Source: Pseudomonadota bacterium (GTDB lineage Bacteria > Pseudomonadota > Alphaproteobacteria > Micropepsales > Micropepsaceae). Taken from it: DNA of 41,906 nt. The DNA is taken from the NCBI GenBank assembly GCA_018242105.1, contig JAFECP010000020.1, positions 1 through 41,906 of the forward strand. Direction: 5' to 3'. Under the pieces are notes generated by a model. It had not been told where the DNA came from and made no database searches. It was given only the letters and a program-made list of their open reading frames with translations. Of the stretch, positions 18,226 to 25,095 are shown one piece after another. Position numbers and translations under genes: made by a program. Within the stretch, counting starts at the first letter, position 1, and the number at the start of each line of letters is the position of its first letter.

Positions 18226-18254
18226 ACTATACAGAAATAGAACACAAAGAGAAC
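18226..18254 (-). promoter_or_regulatory. LexA box over a candidate promoter
   Basis: GTTC-N7-GTTC, the alphaproteobacterial LexA operator, lies at 18240-18254 on the minus strand. It covers the -35 hexamer TTCTCT (18248-18253) of a promoter whose -10 is TATAGT (18226-18231). The ATG of the small gene is 24 bases beyond the -10. LexA bound here would block that promoter. The box is 121 bp from the divergent DUF1345 start. Confidence 0.6.
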
Positions 18255-18265
18255 GAATGCAAGGG

Positions 18266-18287
18266 CTCTCGATTAAAAATTCGAGAG
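18266..18287. promoter_or_regulatory. Dyad symmetry in the 18202-18374 intergenic region
   Basis: CTCTCGA (18266-18272) and TCGAGAG (18281-18287) form a perfect 7-bp inverted repeat around an AT-rich 8-base centre, between the LexA box and the DUF1345 gene. It may be an operator or a leader hairpin; no regulator can be named. Confidence 0.3.
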
Positions 18288-18374
18288 GGAGGCGCTTTCT
18301 GCATTTCAGGGCGTGGCGCAAAGGCCGGTTGGACGATTGCATGTGCCGGTCGATTCCCCGGGGGCGGGCAAAAT

Positions 18375-19049
18375 ATGGCTGTTCAAAGAGCGTCGCGCGG
18401 GTGGCTCAGCGCCGTGGCTGCCCGGCCATACCTGCTGGCGGCCATCGCGTTCGGCATGGTGCTCTACATCGCTTCCGGCCATTCGTTCCTGCGGGAAATC
18501 ACGCGCGCGCTGATCGGCTGGGACGGCGGTGTGATCCTGTTTCTGCTGTTGATGTTCTTCCTCTTCATGCACGACCAGGATGTCGACGACATGAAGCGCC
18601 GCGCCATTGAGCATGACGAAGGCGGGCATCTGGTCCTGATTATCGCGATCTTCGCATCGGTGGTCAGTGTGGGGGCGTTGATCGCAGAGCTTTCGGCGGC
18701 GAAGGATCATCCCGATGGCGGCTTCCGGCTTGCGCTGGCGGCTGTGACGGTCGTGCTATCGTGGCTGTTCGTGCAAGTCGTGTTCGCGGCGCATTACGCG
18801 CATGTCTATTACCTCGCCGAAGCGAATGGCGAGCCGAAAGGCGGACTGGAATTCGGCGAGGCGGGCGAGCCGGATTACTGGGACTTCGTGCATTTCTCCG
18901 TGGTGCTGGGCACGGCCTCGCAGACCGCCGACATCATCTTCACCTCGAAGGAGATGCGCCGCATCGGCACGGTGCATACCATCGTGGCCTTCGCGTTCAA
19001 CACGGCCGTTCTCGCCACCATGATCAATCTGGCAGCGAACTTTATCTAA
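18375..19049 (+). CDS. DUF1345 integral membrane protein
   Basis: 224 residues with about five membrane segments. The conserved C-terminal block PDYWDFVHFSVVLGTASQTA, followed by the run to HTIVAFAFNTAVLATMINL, is diagnostic of DUF1345. YLLAAIAFGMVLYIASG and ILFLLLMFFLFMHDQD form the first helices. DUF1345 proteins are inner-membrane proteins of unknown function. The ATG at 18375 was chosen because the protein then starts just ahead of the first basic/hydrophobic segment; no strong ribosome site is visible. It converges with the phosphodiesterase gene on a shared terminator. Confidence 0.85.
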   Translation: MAVQRASRGWLSAVAARPYLLAAIAFGMVLYIASGHSFLREITRALIGWDGGVILFLLLMFFLFMHDQDVDDMKRRAIEHDEGGHLVLIIAIFASVVSVGALIAELSAAKDHPDGGFRLALAAVTVVLSWLFVQVVFAAHYAHVYYLAEANGEPKGGLEFGEAGEPDYWDFVHFSVVLGTASQTADIIFTSKEMRRIGTVHTIVAFAFNTAVLATMINLAANFI

Positions 19050-19080
19050 ATCACCTCCCCACAAGGGGAAGGTGATTTTC
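19048..19080. terminator. Bidirectional terminator
   Basis: AAATCACCT-CCCC (19048-19060) pairs across an ACAA loop with GGGGAAGGTGATTT (19065-19078) with one bulged A; T-runs on both strands. It starts inside the DUF1345 stop codon and ends one base before the last codon of the convergent gene. Confidence 0.85.
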
Positions 19081-20424
19081 TCAGAAGAGCGGCTTCTGCT
19101 TTGCCGTAGGCAGGCTCACGCCCATCACCTTTGCAAGCGTCGGTGCGATGGCGCGCATGTCGATCTCGCCCAGTTTTTTGCCCTTCGCGATGCCCGGGCC
19201 GTCGATCATGAAAGTGGCGCGCATTTCGGGATGCGTGGGGAAATAGCCATGCGTGCCCTTGATGCTGCCCGCCGTCACCATCGCGCTGACGAGCTGGCGG
19301 CCGCCTTCGTAGCCGGGCTTGAAGTCCACCCAGAACGAAGCTTCGACCGCGCCGCCCATTTTCTGGATCGCCGGTTTGTCGATCACCTGCGCGATGCCGT
19401 TGGCCGGATCGGCGGCGAGCTTGTGGAGCAAGTCCGCGACCTGCTTCTTCACCGCTGCGTCGTTCGGATCTTTCAGCACCACGGCTTCCGATCCGCCCGC
19501 ATCCCATGGCTCGGCTTTCCAATCGGTGATTTTGCGCGTGGCGGGGTCGATGGTGATGAGGCCGGCCTGGATGAACGGCACCATCAGGTTCACGTCATGC
19601 TCCACCGGCGCGAAGCCGTGATCGGAGACGATGGCGACGACCACATCGGGCTGCGCCTTGCGCGCGGCGGCGACGAGATTGCCGACGGCGGTGTCCACTG
19701 TTTCGATGGCTTCATGCGCCTGCGGCGTATCGGGGCCGAACTCGTGCTGGGTGCCGTCGATGCTGACCAGATGCACGGTCATGAATTCCGGCTTCACCTG
19801 CGCATAGAGTGCGGAAGCGAATTTGGCGCGGGCGAGATCGGAGGCCGGGGTTTCCGCGAACATCGCGGCCATCGGCATGCCGACGGCCTTTTCAAGCTGC
19901 TCGGGCAGGCCGCGGGTGGTGAGGGCATGGATGATCTTCAGATCGTCCGGCTGGAAGGCGCGCCAATATTCGGGGACATTGTAGTCGATGGACGGATTGT
20001 CCACGCTGACCGGCCAGTCGAGCGAGGCGACGACCTTGTGATCGTTGTGCACCGCGTCCCATAAGGTCGGCACCTTGATGTCGGACGAGTACCAGTACCA
20101 GCCCTCGTAATTCTTGCCCAGCGGATCGAATTTCACATTGTTGCCGATGCCATGCACATCCGGCCACACGCCGGTGATGAGCGTGGTGTGGTCGGGATAG
20201 GTGACGGTGGGCAGCACGTTCTTCACGCCCGTCGCATAGGCGCCGTCCGTCATGAAGGCGCGCAGGTTCGGCACCTTCAGGCCGCGCTTGCCGGCGTCGA
20301 TGACGTCGAGTGGGCGAAGGCCGTCGAGCGAGATCATCAGCACCGGATTGGCGATGGCCGGCGTGCCGGCGGCGCCGGCCGCGAGCGTGATGGCCGTGGC
20401 GGTGGCGAACAGGAATTTGCGCAT
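19081..20424 (-). CDS. Exported alkaline-phosphatase-superfamily phosphodiesterase (NPP-like)
   Basis: 447 residues with a Sec signal peptide (MRKFLFATATAITLAAGAAG..., cleaved near AIA-NP). Metal and active-site elements of the nucleotide pyrophosphatase/phosphodiesterase group are visible: ISLDGLRP, the nucleophile threonine in PTVTYPDHTTLITG, then GVWPDVHGI, VSIDGTQHEFGP, VSDHGFAPV and finally GTHGYFPTHPEM. It probably hydrolyses nucleotide or phosphodiester substrates in the periplasm to release phosphate. GAGGGGG lies six bases before the ATG. It is monocistronic between the shared terminator and the divergent PIG-L gene. Confidence 0.9.
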   Translation of the reverse strand: MRKFLFATATAITLAAGAAGTPAIANPVLMISLDGLRPLDVIDAGKRGLKVPNLRAFMTDGAYATGVKNVLPTVTYPDHTTLITGVWPDVHGIGNNVKFDPLGKNYEGWYWYSSDIKVPTLWDAVHNDHKVVASLDWPVSVDNPSIDYNVPEYWRAFQPDDLKIIHALTTRGLPEQLEKAVGMPMAAMFAETPASDLARAKFASALYAQVKPEFMTVHLVSIDGTQHEFGPDTPQAHEAIETVDTAVGNLVAAARKAQPDVVVAIVSDHGFAPVEHDVNLMVPFIQAGLITIDPATRKITDWKAEPWDAGGSEAVVLKDPNDAAVKKQVADLLHKLAADPANGIAQVIDKPAIQKMGGAVEASFWVDFKPGYEGGRQLVSAMVTAGSIKGTHGYFPTHPEMRATFMIDGPGIAKGKKLGEIDMRAIAPTLAKVMGVSLPTAKQKPLF

Positions 20425-20485
20425 GAATTTCCCCCTCGAGATTCGGACGTTTGGTGAACCGATATTTGTCGGTTTAGCTTAGGGC

Positions 20486-21238
20486 ATGACCCGCATCCTG
20501 GCTATTCATGCCCACCCGGACGATGTCGAAAACCTGTGCGCCGGGACACTGGCGCTGCTGGGCGGGCAGGGGCATTCCATTGCGATCGCGACCGTCACTG
20601 CGGGCGATTGCGGCGCGCTGGACACCGACAACGCCACGACCGCACGAATCCGCAAAGGCGAAGCGGCGGCGGCGGCGAAGCTGATCGGCGCAGAGTATAT
20701 GTGCCTCGATGTGCCGGACCTCTCGGTGTTCGTGGACGATGCGACCCGGCGGCGCGTGACCGAAGCGTTGCGCGTGGCGCAGCCCGACATCGTCATCACC
20801 GCATCGCCGGTGGACTATCATCCGGATCACGAAGCGACGAGCGCCCTGGTGCGCGATGCGTGCTTCGCCGCGCCGGTGCCGAATTACAAAACCGGCAGCG
20901 CACAAGTGCTGGCGGGTATCCCACATCTGTATTTCTGCGATCCCATCGCCGGGCGCGACCGCGGCAACAACAAGGTGATGGCGGAATTCGCGGTGGATGC
21001 CGCGCCGTTCTTTGAAAAGAAGAAAGAGATGCTGCGCCAGCACAAGAGCCAGGCGGCATGGGAGGCCAAGCAGCATGGCCTCGACGATTATGTGGAGGCG
21101 ATGGCGGACTGGACGAAACGGCGCGGGCGGCATTTCGGCGTGGGATATGCCGAGGGGTTCCGGCAGTACCGCACGCATCCCTATCCGGCATCGCCGCTAT
21201 TGCAGGAGTTGGTGGGGAACGCGCTGCTCACGCCGTAA
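20486..21238 (+). CDS. PIG-L / LmbE-like N-acetylglucosaminyl deacetylase family protein
   Basis: 250 residues. The zinc site is complete: HAHPDDVE (residues 8-15, His10/Asp13 as ligands and Asp12 as base) and the distal HPDH at about 112-115. Members remove acetyl groups from amino-sugar conjugates such as mycothiol or bacillithiol precursors, or from antibiotics; Alphaproteobacteria make neither thiol, so the substrate is open. Cytoplasmic, with no signal peptide. It is followed after two bases by a large palindromic element that may end its transcript. Confidence 0.9.
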   Translation: MTRILAIHAHPDDVENLCAGTLALLGGQGHSIAIATVTAGDCGALDTDNATTARIRKGEAAAAAKLIGAEYMCLDVPDLSVFVDDATRRRVTEALRVAQPDIVITASPVDYHPDHEATSALVRDACFAAPVPNYKTGSAQVLAGIPHLYFCDPIAGRDRGNNKVMAEFAVDAAPFFEKKKEMLRQHKSQAAWEAKQHGLDDYVEAMADWTKRRGRHFGVGYAEGFRQYRTHPYPASPLLQELVGNALLTP

Positions 21239-21240
21239 CT

Positions 21241-21353
21241 TTCCTCCCCCGTTTTACGGGGGAGGTGCCGAGCGAAGCGAGGTGGAGGGGGACTTCCTGC
21301 AACGCCCCCTCCACCGCTTCGCGGTCCCCCTCCCCCGTAAAACGGGGGAGGAA
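21241..21353. repeat. 113-bp palindromic intergenic element
   Basis: The outer arms 21241-21255 and 21339-21353 are a perfect 15-bp inverted repeat. Each arm is itself a hairpin (CCTCCCCCG-TTTTA-CGGGGGAGG type). The inner arms GGTGGAGGGGG (21281-21291) and CCCCCTCCACC (21305-21315) pair perfectly, and GCGAAGC/GCTTCGC flank them. The whole unit folds into one long cruciform. It resembles dispersed REP/BIME-like units of Alphaproteobacteria; copy number cannot be judged from one window. Confidence 0.8.
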
Positions 21354-21468
21354 AACCCTGCCGTTAGCCACATCTGCGCAAAATTCCCGCAGCCATCCCG
21401 ACTTTGGCGCATTCTTTCTGTAGGATTTTAACGATGCGGGCCGTTTCCGCGCGTTTGGGGGATTTGGG

Positions 21469-22161
21469 ATGCTGACTTTGGTTTCCTCGCTCGGCTGGTT
21501 TCTGATCGCCATTCCGCTGGCCGTCGCGGTAATCGGCGTGTTCGTGTTTCTTCGTGGGCTGGGCCATGTGGCCACGGGCGAGGGCGGGCGCGGCGTGCCG
21601 CGCGTGGTCGTCGGCGCGCCGCTGGCGGTGATCGGCCTGGCGTTCGGTTTGCTGGGCGCGAACACGCAGACGTTCGAGCGGCTCACCTATGAAGCGCCGG
21701 TGGCGATGGTGAGCGTGAAAGCCGTCGATCCCTCGCAGCAACTGTTCGATGTCACCGTGAAGCGCATGGATGCGAGTTTTCCCGCGCAAGTGTGCCGCTT
21801 GCAGGGCGACGATTGGGAGATGAGCGCGCGCGTGCAGAAGTGGAAGCCGTGGGCGAATGTGCTGGGGCTCGATACGACTTATCAGCTCGACCAGATCTCC
21901 AACCGCTATTCCGACGCCGAACGCGGCAACGGCAAGACGATCACGTCGTGCGACCTCAAAGGCCCGCCGCCGGCGGTGAACCAGTGGGTGCCCAAGAGCT
22001 GGGTGTTCTGGATCGTGGACCATTCTTATGCCGAGCAGCGGCACTTCGGATCGGCGGCCTATATGCCGCTGGCCAATGGCGCGGTGTTCAAGGTGATCAT
22101 GACGCAATCGGGCCTGAACGCGGAGCCCGCGAACGATGCGGCGGGCAAGGCGAAGTTGTAG
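21469..22161 (+). CDS. Membrane-anchored protein of unknown function
   Basis: 230 residues. Two N-terminal membrane helices (about residues 9-29 and 46-62) are joined by a short glycine-rich loop. A mostly beta periplasmic domain of about 150 residues follows, with two cysteines (in VCRLQGDDW and SCDLKG) that could form a disulfide. Related proteins are sometimes labelled cation/multidrug efflux pump, which nothing in the sequence supports. A G-rich ribosome site (GGGGG) precedes the ATG. It stands alone between two palindromic elements. Function unknown. Confidence 0.7.
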   Translation: MLTLVSSLGWFLIAIPLAVAVIGVFVFLRGLGHVATGEGGRGVPRVVVGAPLAVIGLAFGLLGANTQTFERLTYEAPVAMVSVKAVDPSQQLFDVTVKRMDASFPAQVCRLQGDDWEMSARVQKWKPWANVLGLDTTYQLDQISNRYSDAERGNGKTITSCDLKGPPPAVNQWVPKSWVFWIVDHSYAEQRHFGSAAYMPLANGAVFKVIMTQSGLNAEPANDAAGKAKL

Positions 22162-22188
22162 ACGGTCCGCTTCGCTATATCCTCAATC

Positions 22189-22287
22189 GTCATGGCCGCC
22201 CTCGTGGCGGCCATCCATTTTCCAGAAGCGGTGCAGGAAATTGTCCATCTCTGGAAAATGGATGGCCGGGACAAGCCCGGCCATGAC
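22189..22287. repeat. 99-bp compound palindromic element
   Basis: GTCATGGCC (22189-22197) pairs with GGCCATGAC (22279-22287). Inside are two side hairpins (ATGGCCGCC-CTCGT-GGCGGCCAT and ATGGCCGGG-ACAA-GCCCGGCCAT) and a perfect 16-bp inverted repeat, 22211-22226 with 22250-22265. A related but much shorter hairpin occurs at 27878-27910. This GTCATGGCCG type is a common dispersed intergenic repeat in Alphaproteobacteria. Confidence 0.8.
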
Positions 22288-22316
22288 GGAATAGTAGTTG
22301 ATCTCTGCAAGAGACT

Positions 22317-22784
22317 TCACCAACGCAAATATAGATGCCCACTCCGCATTTCCACCGATTTCAAGCGGCGCAGAAATGTCATGCCGAGCAGCGACGCGCC
22401 GCCTTCCTGCTCCACCGTCACGGGGAAATCGGTGACGGCGAGAGGGCCTATCGCCAGTTTCTGCACCGTGGTGTCCGCTTCCACGCCCGTCCCGCTGGCG
22501 GCGTCGTAATCTTCCGAAAAATCGAGTCTGGAAACATCGATCCCGGCGCGGCGCGCATCCTTGCGCGTGAGAACGACGTCGTCCGAGCCGGTGTCGATCA
22601 CGAAGCGCACCTCTGCGCCGTTCACGTCCGCGCGGATGTAATAGAGGCCATCCGAATCCGGCCGCACCGAAAGCTCATGCGCACCGCTGAAGGTGGGGTC
22701 GGCGGAATTCATGAACGAGAAAATCCCCGCACGCGCCGGCTGCGAAATCAGCGCGCAGAAAGCCAATGCGAGGAGCGGGCGCAT
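22317..22784 (-). CDS. Retropepsin-like aspartic protease (clan AA), exported
   Basis: 155 residues from ATG 22784; an in-frame GTG two codons earlier is also possible. A short signal peptide (LLALAFCALISQPARA) precedes a single retropepsin domain: catalytic FVIDTGSDDVVLT and the distal SLLGMTFLRRLKS typical of bacterial TIGR02281-type proteases, which act as dimers. The last residues reach the end of the domain, so it looks complete. It starts 15 bases after the acyl-CoA dehydrogenase stop and may be co-transcribed, though no functional link is evident. The target is unknown. Confidence 0.85.
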   Translation of the reverse strand: MRPLLALAFCALISQPARAGIFSFMNSADPTFSGAHELSVRPDSDGLYYIRADVNGAEVRFVIDTGSDDVVLTRKDARRAGIDVSRLDFSEDYDAASGTGVEADTTVQKLAIGPLAVTDFPVTVEQEGGASLLGMTFLRRLKSVEMRSGHLYLRW

Positions 22785-22799
22785 GCCCACATAACCGCT

Positions 22800-24632
22800 T
22801 CACGCCGTCGCCGGTTCCAGCGCCATGAGGTTCGCGGAGCCTGCCTGGATGCGTTCGAACAGCATCGGGCATTCGGGGATCATGCGCTCCATCCAATAGC
22901 GCGCCGAGACGAGCTTGCCCTGATAGAACTCCGCGTTCGGCGGATTGCTCTTCAGCTTCTCCGCCGCGAGCTTGGCCATGCGCGCCCACATCCAGCCGAC
23001 GCTGACGATGCCCATAAGGCGCAGATAATCCACCGCGCCCGCGCCGGCGTCGTTCGGGTTCTGCAGGCCGTGCTGCGCGAACCACATCGTCGCCTGCTGC
23101 AAAATATCGAGGCCGCGCTTCACCGGCTTCACATAAGCGGCGAGGGTTTCGTCCTTCTCGTTTTCGGAAAGCCAGCTTCCGACGACCTGAAGATAGGCCA
23201 TCGGCGCCGCGCCACCCTTGCGGCCCAGCTTGCGGCCGACGAGGTCCATCGCCTGTACGCCGTTGGCGCCTTCATAGGTCTGGTTGATGCGCGCATCGCG
23301 CACGAACTGCTCCACGCCATTGTCGCGGATGTAGCCATGGCCGCCATAGCACTGCATCGCCATGTTAGCGCAATCGAAGCCCATGTCGGTGAAGAACGCC
23401 TTGATGACGGGCGTCAGCAGATCGGCAAGCAGGCCGGCCTGATCCTTGTCGGCACGATCGGAATCCATGATGGCGTGGTTGATCGTGGTCCACATCGCCA
23501 GCGCCCGCGCGCCTTCCACGAAGGAGCGGCAATGCAGGATCATGCGGCGCACGTCCGGATGCACGATTTCCAGATCGGCGGATTTGTCCGGCTCTTTAGG
23601 GCCCGTGAGCGCATGGCCGACGCGGCGTTCGTGCACATAGTCCCACGCGTTGTCGAGAGCGACCTGCGCGATGGACACGCCCTGGATGCCGACGCCGAGA
23701 CGCGCGGCGTTCATCATGCCGAACATGCCCGCCATGCCCGCGGAGGCCGAACGCTTCTCGCCCGGCTTGGGCAGCACGGGCTTGGGGCCGAGCCGCCAGC
23801 CTTTGGCTTCGTCGAAGTTCAGCACGCAGGTCGCCTGCGCCTTGATGCCCATTTTGTGCTCGATGCCGCCGGTATTGACGCTGTTGCGCGTTCCCATCTT
23901 GCCGGCTTCATCGACGAGGAATTTGGGCACCATGAAGAAGTTCACGGTGGAAAGATCGTCGTGGATCTTGCCGTTCTCGTCCGGAATCTTCGCGATCACC
24001 ATGTGGATGATGTTGTCGGTCAGGTCCTGATCGCCGCCGGAGATGAAGATCTTGGTGCCGCTGACCTTGTAGGTGCCATCCGGTTGTTCGACGGCCTTCG
24101 TCTTCATCAGGCGCAGATCGGTGCCGCAGCCCGGCTCGGTGAGGCACATGGTGCCGGCCCATTCGCCGCTGATCATCTTGGTGGCGATGTTCTCTTTCAT
24201 CCACGGCTGGCCCGTCGCGAGCAGCGCGCCGGACGCGGCGCCGGTGAGGCCGGGATACATCGCGAAGGCCTGGTTGGCCGATTGCATCATCTCGCCCACG
24301 GCGAGGTTCACCAGCATCGGCATGTCCGCGCCGCCGAATTTCGCCGGTGCGGAGAGCGCTCCCCATCCGGCTTCGCAAAACTGCTTGTAGGCTTCCTTGA
24401 AACCTTTCGGCGTGCGCACGACGCCATTCTCGAAATGCGCGCCTTCCTCGTCGCCGGACTGGTTGATCGGCTGCAGCACTTCCTCCGCGAACTTGCCCGC
24501 ATTGGTGAAGATGTCTTCCAGCAGGTCCGATGTCACTTCCTTGAAATCGGGAATATCGCGCTGCTTTTCGATCTCGAACAATTCGTTGGCGAGGAAGAGA
24601 AAATCCTGAACGGGTGCGCGATAGACGGGCAT
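22800..24632 (-). CDS. Acyl-CoA dehydrogenase with C-terminal extension (FadE-like)
   Basis: 610 residues, the longer acyl-CoA dehydrogenase type that carries an extra C-terminal domain and is annotated as 3-methylmercaptopropionyl-CoA dehydrogenase (DmdC)-like or FadE-like. The FAD-binding signatures LTEPGCGTD and SGTKIFISGG lie near 150 and 185; CYGGHGYI and YEGANGVQAMDLVGRKL (holding the catalytic glutamate) lie near 420-455. It introduces the trans-2 double bond in acyl-CoA with electrons passed to ETF. GGGAG precedes the ATG by eight bases. Chain-length preference cannot be read from the sequence. Confidence 0.9.
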   Translation of the reverse strand: MPVYRAPVQDFLFLANELFEIEKQRDIPDFKEVTSDLLEDIFTNAGKFAEEVLQPINQSGDEEGAHFENGVVRTPKGFKEAYKQFCEAGWGALSAPAKFGGADMPMLVNLAVGEMMQSANQAFAMYPGLTGAASGALLATGQPWMKENIATKMISGEWAGTMCLTEPGCGTDLRLMKTKAVEQPDGTYKVSGTKIFISGGDQDLTDNIIHMVIAKIPDENGKIHDDLSTVNFFMVPKFLVDEAGKMGTRNSVNTGGIEHKMGIKAQATCVLNFDEAKGWRLGPKPVLPKPGEKRSASAGMAGMFGMMNAARLGVGIQGVSIAQVALDNAWDYVHERRVGHALTGPKEPDKSADLEIVHPDVRRMILHCRSFVEGARALAMWTTINHAIMDSDRADKDQAGLLADLLTPVIKAFFTDMGFDCANMAMQCYGGHGYIRDNGVEQFVRDARINQTYEGANGVQAMDLVGRKLGRKGGAAPMAYLQVVGSWLSENEKDETLAAYVKPVKRGLDILQQATMWFAQHGLQNPNDAGAGAVDYLRLMGIVSVGWMWARMAKLAAEKLKSNPPNAEFYQGKLVSARYWMERMIPECPMLFERIQAGSANLMALEPATA

Positions 24633-24733
24633 GAGAGGGACTCCCGGAAACGAAAGTGATTTGCTGTGCGAATGTACGGCAGGCGCTTCCCGCCTTCCAT
24701 ACCCTACGGTGTCATTGCCTGCGCGAGGGCGCC

Positions 24734-25047
24734 TTATTCGGCAGCATGCAGCGTTGGAATATGCGCAAGCTCCTTGGCGATTTCCTTTTCCGTTTCGGAC
24801 AGGCCGTATCGTTGCTGCATCCTGAGCCAGATTTCAGGTCTGCCGCCGACCAGTTTGCCTATACGGAGAGCCAGTTCGGCGTGATCGGTCTTTTCTCGTT
24901 CAGTACGTCATAAAGGGTGGGGCGCGAGACACCGAGAAGCTCGGCAATCTCCGTCCTGGATTTGTGCAGCGCAGGCAGAACGTCCTCCCGCAGGATTTCT
25001 CCGGGAGGCGTAGGGCGAAGGCCCTTGAGAAGCGCATTCCTTGTCAT
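24734..25047 (-). pseudogene. HigA-type antitoxin, frameshifted, without a toxin gene
   Basis: From ATG 25047 the frame gives RPTPPGEILREDVLPAL, then an XRE helix-turn-helix (EIAELLGVSRPTLYDVLNEK), and stops soon after PITP at 24859-24861. One frame over, the usual HigA continuation is present to a TAA at 24734: ELALRIGKLVGGRPEIWLRM, then QQRYGLSETEKEIAKEL. A single missing base near 24870 (CCGAACTG where CCGGAACTG would keep frame) explains it. Reconstituted length is about 105 residues, normal for HigA. The toxin gene higB, normally just upstream, is absent: the S9 peptidase ends there. So this is an orphan, probably decayed antitoxin or a sequencing error. Confidence 0.8.
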
Positions 25048-25095
25048 CAATGATAATGTCAAATAGAGCGTTACAACAGGCTTCCTATATTCCAA

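Noticed and set aside
18320-18372. T-arm-like stretch (CCGGTCGATTCCCCGG) suggesting a tRNA remnant
   Set aside because: No acceptor, D or anticodon arm could be built around it, so chance resemblance is more likely.
22335-24659. 774-codon open frame antisense to the retropepsin and acyl-CoA dehydrogenase
   Set aside because: Shadow of two clear genes, with the same His/Arg-rich composition and no motif.
25048-25095. HigA start at 25095 giving 16 extra residues
   Set aside because: The extension is unlike any HigA N-terminus, and the ATG at 25047 gives the normal beginning before RPTPPGEILRE.
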